Shown piece after piece: positions 23,017 to 35,100 of a DNA stretch of 64,000 bases. The notes beneath the pieces are model-generated. The model was not told the DNA's origin, did not search any database, and saw only the letters and a program-made list of their open reading frames with translations. Source of the stretch: Platerodrilus igneus (Eukaryota > Arthropoda > Insecta > Coleoptera > Lycidae); NCBI GenBank assembly GCA_036346225.1, contig JARFIW010001480.1, positions 12,679,001 to 12,743,000 on the forward strand. Reading direction: 5' to 3'. The position numbers and the translations under genes were made by a program. The number at the start of each line of letters is the position of its first letter. Within the stretch, counting starts at the first letter, position 1.

Positions 23017-24310
23017 CGCCACTATTCAAACGCCATACCACTCCAAAAGATGCAAAGAAGTCATAATTGTCACTATACCAAAAAAGGACAAGAACCTTTC
23101 TGTGCCCAAAAACCGGCGACCAATAAGCCTCCTAGATGAATTTTCCAAAATTTTAGAAATCATACTCAAAATTGAAATTCACGAACATGCTGAAAAGAAT
23201 AAAATCTTCCCACCGTGTCAACTCGGCTTCCGAAATAAACTCTCGGCCACTCAACAAGTTGCACCGATCAGAGGAACCGGCTTATTTAGCTCTGTTAGAT
23301 GCAGAGTATGGCAAGGTGGTCTAATATTTAAAATCCTTCAACGAAAAGTCTCCATAGACCTGGTAAAAATAATCCAGTCCTTTTTAAAGGAAAGAACGTT
23401 TCGCGTCAAAGTACACCATGTTCTGTAGCAAGCCAAGATAATGAAAGAAGGCCTACCGCAGGGCTCTTCGATCTCGCCAGACCTGTTTAACTATTACGTG
23501 TCAGACATCCCAACTTTCAAGGAAGACAAGAACATTCAAATTATGCAGTTTGCAGACGATACCGGAGTTTTGGTACTACACCCATCCTCAGTAGAACAGG
23601 CCAGGAAAGAGTTGTCAAAAACCCTAGATCAAATAGCTGACTACTGCGAACAATGGAAAATCAAGTTGAATGAGGACAAAACTGAAATAATAAAATTAAG
23701 CAAAAAGAGACCGGAAAACAATACTGTGACAATAAAAAATAGTAAAATCAAGGTAAAAAAATCAGCGACCTACCTGGGGATTAAGTACGGCCACAGACTA
23801 AAATTTGAAGCGCACGTCAAAAGCCGTGAAGTGCTTGTAATGAAAACATTAAGAAAATTGTACCCCATACTAAAACGCGACAGCGGACTCGTCATGCGCG
23901 CTAGGATAAAGATCTTAAACGCGATTATAACGCCTCAACTTATGTATGGACACGAAGTCTGGGACTACGACGCTCCGAAGACAGAAGTAAGACTGGACAT
24001 AGCACAAAACAAAATGCTTAGAAAAATAGTAGATGCGCCATACTACGTATTAAACGACTCACTACGCAAGGAACTGAAAGCAAAAAACCTACACTCTAAA
24101 ACTCTAAACAGATGTGAGAACATGATTCAATCCATCAAAGAAACCCCAGATATCAGGTTAAAAGTTATCTCCCAACGCTTGGAGAGAGAAATATAAGGTA
24201 TTCATAGTGTTGTCATTCAACTCTATGTAAGGGATGATCAATACCCATAACCATTATAGGTTGAACGTATCAAATGTGAGGTTAAACAAAAATAAAAAAC
24301 TCAGTATCAT

Positions 24311-25240
24311 TATCTTGTAGTAGTTTTTCAAAAGTCTGCACTGCCATGGCGCAGCTTTTATAGAATTTAATATTTTAGTTATGGAATCCAAAACACGGCT
24401 AAGTGAAAGAATTTTAGAGCACAGAACTTGCTGGTTTACTATACAATAATAAGCAAAAAAAATTGAAAATGATTCATCTTTTCTGCACAAGATTATAAAT
24501 CCCTTGTGTTTACCGATCATGGCTGTAGCTCCATCAGTTGTGATTGAAGATAATTTATGTAGGGGAAGTTTTTGTTCAAAATAAAATTTTAAAAACTTGA
24601 AAAATATCTTCACCTCGTGTTCTCTCTTTCATTGACAAAAGACATAGCATTTCTTTCTTCACAAGTAATCCTCAAAAACCATTCTCGTTATTATTATGGA
24701 GATGTCCCTGTTCTATCCAATGATTCGTCCATTTGAAGTGAAAACCAAGAGCACCTATCCATATCAGATTCAAGTTGATTATTAAGGTTGGTCGATATTG
24801 CAGTAGTTCTTCTTTTAATTGTATTACGTGACAATTGTAAATCATTTATTGCACTAACTATTTCTTGTTTGTTGAAAATAGAATCAAAAAGAGAATCGGC
24901 ACCAGCAAGTAAAGCATTTTTAAATAATTCTCCATTAAATACGGTTTCTTGTTCTTTAAAAAAAATGTGTAATTTTGAACGATGCCATAGTAACATTTTT
25001 TGATTTGTCCCTCACTTTCTTAAATAATAATGGCTGACCCACTAATACCTTTTTAAAAGTATTTATTTTCTCTTTTCTTACAGCACTATTGGGCATATAT
25101 TGTTGATGATAGTTGTTATGTTCTAATTTCTAATGTCGTTCAATATTATATTTTTTAGTTGTTACCCTGCGGTTGCACAGAAGACATACGTCATTTCCTC
25201 TTGCTTCCATAAAACAATATTCTTCTTCATAATGAGGCGA
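24311..25240 (-). pseudogene. hAT transposase (ZBED5-like), N-terminal part
   Basis: Read on minus from about 25,240. A BED-type zinc finger comes first (CLLCNRRVTTKKYNIERH). It is followed by MPNSAVRKEKINTFKKVLVG, the segment FNKQEIVSAINDLQLSRNTI, then WFSLQMDESLDR, which holds a catalytic Asp of hAT enzymes. The next conserved block is ITTDGATAMIGKHKGF, with the second catalytic Asp, then CIVNQQVLCSKIL. These blocks and their order match the ZBED5/GTF2IRD2-related hAT group. Stops and frame changes interrupt it (for example after 24,694). The frame runs straight into the LINE insertion site. Confidence 0.8.
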
Positions 25241-27023
25241 AACACGTGCGCAGTATATGCAACTGCTGGCAGGCTTTGAACTGTGCGGGCTCTGTTTGCA
25301 TCATTCGTAAGTGTACGTTCAATGATGACGAAATGGTATATTATGCTTTTGAATTGATATTAACGTCTGAATTGTCTGTTTCCAGGTTGCCTCTAATAAT
25401 TCGCAAATTTTTGATAGTTATTTTTGATTACAAAAATATAACCACAAAAAGCGACATGTCTGAAGCAGGACCAAGTACACGGCCACGGTTTTACAAGATG
25501 TAAAACCGTGGTCTATCACTCATAGGGTAGGACCAGTATATAAAATATTTGATGCCCAACGCGGGGCGTAGTAGAGCATAAAAAGTTGCAACCCACTCCT
25601 TTTCTTATTTAAGAACCTCGTTAAGTTATGCCACCAATTATAAGTAAATATTTACCACGGCTGCTGCACTGAGATATTTTCTCAGGGTCGGAAACCACGT
25701 AGCGGAATCTACCTAGGGTGAGTCCGTCCTAGGCAAACCCCTCTCAACCAGACACCTAAACAAATCTCCAAGAAGTTTTCAAATAAATTTCTAAAACCAA
25801 AAGTATCGCCAGACAATAGTTCCACTTTTACAGATTTAATCAAAGCACTGCTTAAATATTAATTATCAATAGCTGGAATCCAGATACAGGCGCTATGTTC
25901 TAGCCGTCCTGAAGCCAAATGACCAACTGCAGACACCTTCTGAAAAACGAGTAACTTTGAACAAGTGGTAAATCTCTTTACTATAAAACTACTACTATTG
26001 CTACAAAATTAATGTGATACAAATACTCTGATGTTAATTTAATCCCCCAGTCCAGTCGCTCTTCGGTGACTGCTCTTTGTTATCTAACAACTCCAATTCC
26101 ACTATTCCTTCTTTTCTAAATGATAACAGTGCCGACGATAAATCCCTATTCCAATTAATTATTCTATGACACAGAAATAGTACTCTAGGCTTCTCTATCT
26201 TTCAATGTATAAATACCAGCTTCAAGACTGTTTCTCCAATGTTAATCTCAACCTGCTTTTCTTTACTAAACGCCATTGCCACTGACTCTACTTCTCTTTT
26301 CCTCGTTATCCACAGATAGCGACGCTGCTTCCCAACTTCTCTTGCGTATACAATAATTACAGCTGCTTGCTCTCCTTTACACTATTTGCTAACTCCAGGT
26401 ACAACTTAACTTTCAAATTTACTTGTAACGCTTTTCAAATGGAATACAACTCAGAACATTACAAAAACACATCTATTATGCAGTAAAACAAATTTTAACT
26501 CCTAAAATACAACTCATCTCCCCTAGTTTCCGTTGCCTTAACACCTACATACACGCACACTATACACTTCATAATTAGTTCTTATTGATTAATAATACTT
26601 CTTTAGATACTTACATTTTCTGGATAGTCTGTTGATAAAATCCTTATTGGTTTCATAATATTAATATGACACAATTTTGATATTAATTTTACATCTAAAA
26701 GATTCAGAATACGTTAACTACAAATAAAATTTTATATACACGCAACCATAACAATTAAAAATAGGTATACAATGCAAACTTTAATATCAACTAGCCTAAC
26801 CTAGTCCATGGCCGGCTATACGTTGTTGAATGCAATGCAGTTTCAAAGGCTTTTCAAATTAATAAACGTGGAATAGTTGTCATTAATTTATAATGCAGTA
26901 TACCTCACACAAAGTACCCTAACAAAGCCAAATATAACCCAATTCTAGCAAGTCGCTGCCAAGTCCTATTTAAATCTTTTATACCCCCGCCCTTGACGGT
27001 ATATTATATATATATATGTAGTA
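25241..27023. other. AT-rich DNA with one strong hairpin
   Basis: No coding sequence recognised. A perfect inverted repeat lies at 25,483-25,511: arms CCACGGTTTTACA and TGTAAAACCGTGG around AGA. A TA-rich run at 26,999-27,018 precedes the LTR of the next element. Possible hAT termini could lie here but were not identified. Confidence 0.4.
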
Positions 27024-28762
27024 CTATGATGAGAGGGTAGTTTAAGGGTAGATTAAGTTATAGGGGTCGTAAGATAGATATAAATAACTTTAACATTAAG
27101 AAAATTAAATAATTTCATCAATTATCGAAGTAAATCGACTATTCTATAAAAAATCAATTGCGAGGGCACTGTATATAAAGAATATTTAATTAAATGCATA
27201 GGAAAGAAGCTCATTTAGTAATAATCCGATACTATTTAATTAGAATAGTAATGTGTGCGTCGTATAATATATTTAAGTATAATTTACAAGTAAAGATAAA
27301 ATTTTAGAAGCAACTAATTGCAGCAAATAACATTATCGGGAAACATAGATAAACTGGCATTCGAAATATTTAATATTACGTCGAAAATATTAATGCATCC
27401 ATATGCAAACGCATCTTAATACGTTACTAAATACGTGACTACAAAGAATACATTTGTTCAGAAAAACAACATTCTGTAAAAAACAAATAAACACCAGGCG
27501 GGTCAATTATATGATAAGTCTTGGACTTTCAAACGACAAACATTAAATACGAAAACCTAACAAAATACTGTAATATAGCAGAAGGCTTACGTGACGGGGA
27601 AAGCGTTGTCAACCTAGAATTCGACAGGGATTTTGCGAAATGCCGAGTTCTGCCAGAGATAAGGCAAAGTACAAGCCTTGATCAATAAACAGGCCAATGT
27701 AAACCATTGGTGGGAAGTGCTTATAAATACAATAGGAAATGAATAAAGAGGCAGTTCATATTCAACCAGGTACAAACTATACTGAAATGCAGTAGAAAGT
27801 TACGTAGTTAATTAGTGAAACAAAATTCAGAATAAATAAAATTTAAAAATGAGAAATTGTGCGACGAAAATTAGCTGATCTACAAATATACATAAGTTAA
27901 AGAATTAATTAAATTTATTTTTAATATTTACCAAAACAGGGCTTTTTTTGTTGGAACGGCTTTTATTAAGGCGGCTTTTATTGAGACGGCTTTTGCCGAT
28001 GCCATTTTATTGGGACGGCTTTTGTTGATGCCATTTTTGTTGTGACGGCTTTTGTTGAGTCGATATTCTGTCGAGATCTAAGCCTTAACGCAAATCTAAA
28101 AATACCAGAAATTAAAAGTGGATAATTCTGGCCAATAGATAAAGCGAATACAACAAGGGATGCAGAATACAGACACTATGAGGGAACTCCAATGACCATT
28201 CCAGGTTAGCGATTTTAAACATTTTATTATTTAAAGACTGTTTCAAATTTAATATTTGCTATACATTATGTATTTGCAAGAGTCATCCAAAAGCATCTTA
28301 GAACGTTCGAAGATACTTGAGAGTAATTAAAAGTTATTTTTGCTGGCGTTCAGGAAAGCATAAATTCAGTAAATGTAAATATTCTATACAAGGGAAAATT
28401 TTGAGGTTACACAACATTGTACATATTATCAATTATTATATTGCGTGATTTGGAACTGCTTTATTTGAATTTAGTTAAAGAGTAAAATAAGATTTATTAG
28501 GAAGCCGAGTATTCAGTGAGCTAGTCGTGGCAAACATTGGGGGTTAAAGGAAATAAAGTAAATATCATATCAAATAAAAATTCATATCAAATAAAAATAT
28601 CACAGCAAAAAAACTGGTACGCCCATCGTAGGGGCTTTAAATCCTAAAAGGCTATATCATATCAATAAAAATGGTACGCCCAATCATAGGGCATTTTATA
28701 ACAATAAAATGGCACCCTTCATAGGAGCATAAAATCCAAAAAGCTATATCATAGCAATAAAA
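27024..28762 (+). repeat. Left LTR of the long-LTR gypsy element
   Basis: Starts near TATGATGAGAGGGTAGT and ends near TATCATAGCAATA. At about 27,941-28,060 it contains a short tandem array of a GACGGCTTTTGTTGATGCC-type unit of about 24 bp, repeated at 34,861-34,985 in the right LTR. Confidence 0.75.
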
Positions 28763-28992
28763 ATTGGCGATCCAATCCTAGAGGCGAGAACACTACTAAA
28801 GGACTTTAGGAATTTAAAAAATTGTAGGGGCCAGAACAACACAAAAGGAATTTAAAAATCGTAGAAGCGAGAAATTTAGAAATTTAAAAATTGTAGAGGC
28901 ACAAATAAAATTTAATAGCGGTTTGGAAATTTAAAATCTACAAGAAATTTTTGAATTATTAAAAATTTTTCAAATTTTGAAATTAAATAAAT

Positions 28993-30372
28993 ATGGATAA
29001 ACGAATAAAGGAAACTAGAGAACCATTAAGGAATCAAGGGGTAGAAATAGGATCTCAAGAAAGCGTAATGTTACAGGATGTATCAACGGAAATGCAAGGG
29101 CAACAATTGACACGAAGTCAAAGTGAAGAACAGCAGACATCACAACAATCCGAAATGATATCGATTTTATTAGCGTTAAATAGAAAAATGGACAAAAGCG
29201 AAGAGACCATAAAAAACATTACGCTGCAGATTAATGAAAATATAGAAAAGATAGGTGCCGAAATAAAAATTTTGAGTGACGGATTAAAAGAAGCGAATCA
29301 AACGATCGCGGAAGTGCAGGTACAATTTCAGAATAAATTTATTATAATTATGGACGATGTGGATAAAGTTAGGGACGAAGTTTGGAAGATTAAATTAGAT
29401 CAGGAAACGTGTGAAAAGGAAACTAATGCTAGGATTACAGATTTAGGTATAAAAATGCAGGAAATTCAGGGTAAATGTGAGGTAGGATTTAATGATGCAA
29501 ATAGAGAATTAGGTAATTTAAAATCAGAATTCGAAAATTTTGGTAGAATCAGAGTCAATACACTAGGATTAATAGACCGGAAATATCAGTTGAGCAATAT
29601 TCAAAATTTTACGGAGACAACAAGGTGAATCCAAAAATATTTTTGATTAATATAAGAAAATTAATACAGGATCAACGGATAAAAGGTACAATTAAATTTC
29701 TTTAGGTCAATGTTGAAAGGAGGCGCGGAAATATGGTTTGACTTGATAGAAAATAAAATAGGAACAGTTCAGGAATTTGAGAGTAGATTTATAAAAAATT
29801 TTGGGGGACAATCAACAATACAAGGCGAGAGATAATTTAATTACGGGAAAATATAATCAGAACTTAGATATGATACGAGAGTATAGCAAAGTATAGCAAA
29901 GCAATTAGGTCCTCTGATGGAAGAAACGCAAACTAAAGTACTTAGCAGGACATTTTGGAGAAGAGATAAGACATTATGTTACGATTCAAAATATAGTGAA
30001 TAGGGAGATCTTCCTGGAATATTTACAACGTTGTGATGAGTTGGGACAAAGTCGTGTGGCGGAAGGTAGGATACAAAGGCAATAAGAAAACGTAGTTAGA
30101 ATGCAAAGGAGCACTGAAAATAATAGACCAAAATATAGGAGAAATTTGTATAGAAATAATTATAATAACCGCAACGATAATAATTTTAGACGGAATTGGA
30201 ATACAACAAACACGTCAAGAAGAGAAACAGAGCAAACGAACCACGACAGGAACATAAATCAGTATACACAACAACAACAACATCGGGAACAATCAGCACA
30301 ACCAATAAGAACGAACCGCACCTATGCAGAAGTTACGAGTCCGGCAAGACCATATACGACAAAACAGAATTT
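28993..30372 (+). pseudogene. gag of the long-LTR gypsy element
   Basis: Starts MDKRIKETREPLRNQG at 28,993. The first 211 codons are glutamine-rich and then strongly heptad-like (LNRKMDKSEETIKNITLQ onward), a probable coiled coil. After a stop at 29,628 the capsid-type part continues in other frames: IGTVQEFESRFIKNF, ARDNLITGKYNQNLDMIREY and LAGHFGEEIRHYVTIQNIV. From 30,101 a stretch rich in Arg, Asn and Gln resembles the nucleocapsid end; no CCHC knuckle was seen. At least three breaks. Confidence 0.7.
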
Positions 30373-30879
30373 TTGAATGAAGACAAACCAAGTACGCCCT
30401 TAAGAATTACTGGATATGAACACCAGCGCAAATGTATAAAATGTAAAATAGAAAATGATTTGAATAAAAGCTTATTACCGATAATTAAATTGAAAGTTAG
30501 AAATAGTAGAGGTGGAACACTTATTAATACGGGAACAGAAGCATCGTTCGTGTCTGAAGATTTTGTTAAACGGGAAAAATTAATGGGGAGAATGATGCCT
30601 ATTAGGAAGTTTAATTTAATAGCACGGAATATCAAGAGATTTGCAAGTGTGAATAAGGTAATAATTCTGGAATGTGAAGTGGGAAAGATGAAGTTTAAGA
30701 ATGAATTTATAATAATATTGGGGTTAAGAGTAGATGTAATATTTGGTACGGACATAATTGATAAATTGGGATTAAAAATAAATGCCGAAGGAAAGGTAAT
30801 AGATGTAACGGGAGAATGTATAAAATGGGATAATGAGGAAAGTGTTGAAGTCGAAGGACACTGTTTAAATATTAATTAA
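30373..30879 (+). pseudogene. Retropepsin-like protease of the long-LTR element
   Basis: Aspartic protease that would cut Gag-Pol. The frame opens upstream (30,196) in overlap with gag. The active-site block reads GGTLINTGTEASFVSEDFV. The position of the catalytic Asp (normally DTG or DTGA) is Asn, which should abolish activity. The flap region and the second conserved block (VIFGTDIIDKLGLKINAEGK) follow in good order. Confidence 0.75.
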
Positions 30880-30882
30880 TTT

Positions 30883-31792
30883 GTGGGTAAAGTTGATGTA
30901 GGGGGTGATATAGATGATGAAATAAGATGTCCAGAAGAGATGAAAGATAGGGTGAAGGCATTGTTAATAAAAAATTCAGAATTAATAGGATCAGAATCCA
31001 GAATAGCAACGGGGTATGTGCATAAATTAGAAGTTGTAAACACGGAGCCGTTTAACACAAAGTTAGATCCTATTCCAGCAGCATACAGGGATATAGTGAG
31101 GGTGGAAATAGATCAGATGTTAAGTGAGGGTGTCATTGAGAAAGCAGACACACATTTTGTTAATCCACTAGTTGTTGTTAAAAAGAATGATGATAGCATC
31201 AGACTATGTTTGGACGCTAGGAAAATCAATAAAAGAAACAAACGTCAATATAACAGTCCGCCAACTATGAATACAATTTTAGCAATAATGGGTAATAAAA
31301 GAATATTTTCAAAAATTGACTTAAAAATTTCATTTTGGCTTATTCCATTAGAACGCCAATCAAGAAAATATACGGGTTTTCGATAGAAGGGCAAATTTAT
31401 AAATTTAAAGTGGTTCCTTTTGGTTTGTTTTCAAGTACGACTGCATTAGTGAAAGCTATGCAGGTATATTGGGACCGTATGAAGGATTCTGCATACATTA
31501 TGTAGATGATGTTTTAATTTTCAGTGACGATATGGAGCAACATTTCATACACCTTGAACGGATTTTGTTAAAGTTAAATTTAGCGGGACTAAAATTGAAC
31601 ATGAAAAAGTGTGAATTCTTCCAGGAGAAGATCAAATGTTTGGGATATCAAATTAGTAATGAAGGCATATTTATGAATAAAATAAGATTAAGTCATAGGA
31701 GAAAACACATACAAAATATAGGATGTAGATTCAGAGGCGATCAGGGGAAAATTTCATGCAAATTTAAAGCAAGTGTACAAACTGTAACATAA
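30883..31792 (+). pseudogene. gypsy reverse transcriptase, truncated
   Basis: RT palm and fingers. Blocks in order: TGYVHKLEVVNTEPF, AYRDIVRVEIDQMLSEGVIE, NPLVVVKKNDDSIRLCLDAR, then KRIFSKIDLKISFWLIPL with the first catalytic Asp. A frame change at about 31,386 is followed by FCIHYVDDVLIFSDD, the catalytic YxDD. LKLNMKKCEFFQEKIKCLGY then follows. The match ends at ISNEGIFMN; RNase H and integrase are missing and non-coding sequence leads to the right LTR. The catalytic residues remain but the gene is split and truncated. Confidence 0.85.
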
Positions 31793-32106
31793 ATTAATGT
31801 AAATAGGAAGTTAAACAGGGACATAATTATAAATTAGAGATAGCTATAGATAAATAGGCAAGTTAAATAGGGACATAATCATAAGTTAGGATAGATGTAG
31901 ATAGGATTTAGGATAGGAGTTTAAAGATGGGATCAATCAAATTTTGTAGATAATATTGGGAGAACAATTTGAAACAAAGGAGACGTGTAAACAGTCGACA
32001 ATAAAATAAAAATATAAGAATTTTTAACCAATGGGGATTTAATATCATGTTGGGCGCCAAAAAGAGCATTGATTAAAAATTTTCTATTTTAATTTGGGAG
32101 AATTAT
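31793..32106. other. 3' leader-like region before the right LTR
   Basis: Non-coding, with a small direct repeat of a TTAAA(C/T)AGGGACATAAT unit at about 31,810-31,885. It marks the point where RNase H and integrase were lost. Confidence 0.45.
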
Positions 32107-35100
32107 GCTATGATACGAGGGTAGTTTAAGGGTAGATTAAGTCATTGGTGTTGTAGGATAGATATAAATAACTTTAACTTTAAGAAAATTAATTAATTCC
32201 ATCAATTATAGGAGAAAAATGGACTATTCTACAAAAATTAATTGCGAGGACACTGTATATAAAGAATGTTTGATTAAAAGCATAAGAAAGCTCATTTAGT
32301 AATAATCCGATACCATTTAATTTTAATAGTAATGTGTGCGTCGTATAATATGTTTAAGTATAATTTACGAGTAAGGATAAGATTTTAGAAGCAACTAATT
32401 GCAGCAAATAAAATTATCGGAAAACAGATAAATTGGCATTCCAAATATTTAATAATTACGTCGAAAATATCAACGCATCCATATGCAAACGTATCTTACT
32501 ACGTCACTAAATACGTGACTACAAACAATATATTTGTTCAGAAAACCAACATTCTGTAAAAAACAAATAAACACCAGGCGGGTCAATTATATGATAAGTC
32601 TTAGACTTTCAAACGACAAACGTTAAATACGTGACTGGATAAAGCCAATAATCGGAAAACCTAACAAAATACTGTAATATAGCAGACCGCTTACGTGACT
32701 AAAAAAGCATCGTCAACCTAGAATTCGACAGAGATTTTGAGAAAATACTGAGTTCTGCCATAGATAAGGCAAAGTACAAGCCTTGATCAATACACACTGT
32801 TACAGGCGGAAAAGCTACTAAGTATGTATTTTCCAGTAAAATTCTAAAATGGGGCGGCTTGTAAAACAAAAACTAAAGGGAGGTCATCGGCACTAGCTAG
32901 CGGAAGGTCGTGGATCATATAGAGGGTTAAAATTTTGCATAAAAGGTTAAATTAGTCTATAATATACTACAAAAGGAATTTGGCACTTACCTTTCACAAA
33001 TATTGTGGCTTAATGACAATTACCAAGGGCGCCAGACAAGTCGAGAATGTCTAAATGTCCAAAACCTTGAGAGACTTGTCATGCCAAGGAGGACAATTGT
33101 TTCTTTTAATCAATTCCTCACTTTTTTACTACTTATGCAACTTCCATGATAAAAAAAATAATAAAAAAAAACTATTGACTTAATCAACGGCAAACAAAAC
33201 TATTTAATTAACAGAGCAATAAACGTGAACCTCTTACATTCATTGATTTTAATTTAGAAATTTAATTGAATAGGTGAATATGGAAGTATGAAAATTTTGC
33301 GTACATAAGTAATTCCCAAACACTTGTATATAAACGAAAACTTATATTATAAATCTTACACTAAATTAATCCTACGGCTTATGGCCAAAACGTCCTAACA
33401 AATAAACTAACTAAAAATTAGTCCTGCTACTTAACTATAAAAACTTACTTACTACAAATCGTCCATTGTTTGATGGCTTGCCTTCCAACGTAGAACAGTT
33501 CTTAAATTGGGGGGAGAGAATCTCGCTTGTTGCTCTTGTAGCTTGTAATTTTTAAATAATTGAATGGCACACGAACCCTGCAGGATCTTATTGACAATAT
33601 CACTTAACTTGTGTGTCACATGCCTACAAGCTTTTTATTATTTACATGGTATCACTATAAATCCGCGAACATACGGGCGTAACCCTCGCAAACTGAAAGA
33701 GTTAATTACTCCTTTCCAAATTTTACTATCGTGATACTACGTGAAATATTAAATCTGTGATGCCGGAGAACGCTACCCGCGAACTACGTTTCATTCTACT
33801 TCTTGACCACGGACAGCCCCATTGGAAAAACTCTGTCTTTTGGCTAAAGCATTAAGTTATATAGATTAATTCCTACTCTAGCCATTATTTACGTCATATT
33901 TCTGTTATCCAATGACTGAACAGAACCTCCCACAAATAAACAAGATTTTATGAACCAAATCCAACCCCTTTTGAGATGAGGGTCACGGAAGCAATTATTT
34001 TTCTAAGGGTTTAAATATATTGTATCTTCTTGAAATTTTAATTATTGAAATGTGGACCATACCACCCGTTGGCGACAGTAGTCTGCCATTAATAAAAGAC
34101 TGGTTAACCCACTTGAGCCGAAATGAATTTTAAATACAATGGATGTCTCCAGACTACTTAAAATTACTTGCAATCTTTAAACAAATCAAATTGGAAATAG
34201 TTTTCGCTATTTACAATGTTTCGTTTTTTATAACCCGCTGTCAATCAAAGAAATTATTAAGAAAATTAAGCTTTTCAACAGAAAATTGCTTTCCTTTATT
34301 TACGTTAAAAGGTACTATTCCATTTTAATTTTATCAGATTCGTCAATCTGTAACCGACCTAAGCTTTAAAAGGTTTATTGTATTTGATTTACAAGGGTAG
34401 AGCTTTAAATTATGATAACCTGCCGCTGGAATTTTTAATAGTTTAGCCTTAAGCTATTTGTAAACCTGGTCTTTTATTATAAGGAAGCCTAACTAAAATA
34501 TGAAAGTAATTAATTGTGGAATTTTTGTCTATAAGTTATTATGCAAGCTAATGAATTTTTATTAATTAATTGATTTGTTTATTAGTTAACATTACAAAAT
34601 AATTTTACAACACTCCAATGGAAACGATTGGTGGGAAGTGCTTATAGATACAATAGGAAATGAATAAAGAGACAGTTCATATTCAATCAGGCACAAACTA
34701 TACTCAAATGCAGTAGAAAGTTACGTAATTAGTTAGTGAAACAAAATTCAAAATAAGTAAAATTTGAAAGTGAAAATTGTGCGACGAAAATAAGCCGATC
34801 AACAAATAGACGTAAGTTAACAATTAATTAAATTTATCTTTAATATTTAACAAAACAGGTCTTTTTTGTTGGGACGGCTTTTGTTGAGGCGGCTTTTATT
34901 GGGACGGCTTTTGCTGATGCCATTTTATTGGAACGGCTTTTGTTAATGCTATTTTGGTCGTGATTGCTATTGTTGAGTCGATGTTCATGTTGAGATCTAA
35001 GCCTTAGCGCAAATATAAAAATACCAGAGATCAAAAGTGGATAATTCTCGCCAATAAGTAAACCGGATGCAACAAGGGATTCAGCCCACAGACATTATGG

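Larger units (their letters stand above)
20538..24196 (+). pseudogene. LINE ORF2 (endonuclease and reverse transcriptase), interrupted
   Basis: ORF2 nicks target DNA and reverse-transcribes the RNA onto it. Starting at 20,538 the apurinic-type endonuclease shows LLVTETHLKP, IACGDLNSKHPSWNSRSTNN and LNSDHLPVLANL. The RT begins before the 21.9-kb insert and resumes after 23,014: VIIVTIPKKDKNLSVPKN, RRPISLLDEFSKILE, LPQGSSISPDLFNYYVSDIP and IMQFADDTGVL. The last holds the catalytic Asp pair intact. The C-terminus is LDIAQNKMLRKIVDAPYYV. There are stops near 20,777, 21,073, 21,748 and 23,428, besides the insertion. Residues between RT motifs near 23,290 appear deleted. Confidence 0.88.
18837..24299 (+). 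mobile_element. Jockey-like LINE, near full length
   Basis: A non-LTR retrotransposon flanked by the perfect 11-bp duplication CTCAGTATCAT. It starts AGTTTCAAGTGACCGCG, has ORF1 (zinc-knuckle protein) from 19,276 and ORF2 (endonuclease plus reverse transcriptase) from 20,538, and ends in an A-rich tail just before the second duplication. Its length of 5463 bp includes a 1.1-kb Penelope-like insert at 21,920-23,014; without that it is about 4.4 kb, usual for Jockey-group LINEs. Both frames carry stops, so it is inactive, but the structure looks complete. Confidence 0.88.
18084..25240 (-). mobile_element. BED-finger hAT element split by a LINE
   Basis: Minus-strand hAT transposase sequence is found on both sides of a plus-strand LINE. 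The N-terminal two thirds lie at 24,311-25,240 and the C-terminal part at 18,084-18,836. The junction is marked by an 11-bp duplication CTCAGTATCAT (18,826-18,836 and 24,300-24,310) that lies within the coding frame. Outer terminal repeats and the 8-bp target duplication were not found, so the outer limits are those of the coding sequence. Confidence 0.8.

Noticed and set aside
34840..35034. Repetitive minus-strand frame with Lys/Ala repeats
   Set aside because: It is the translation of the short tandem array inside the long LTR, not a gene.
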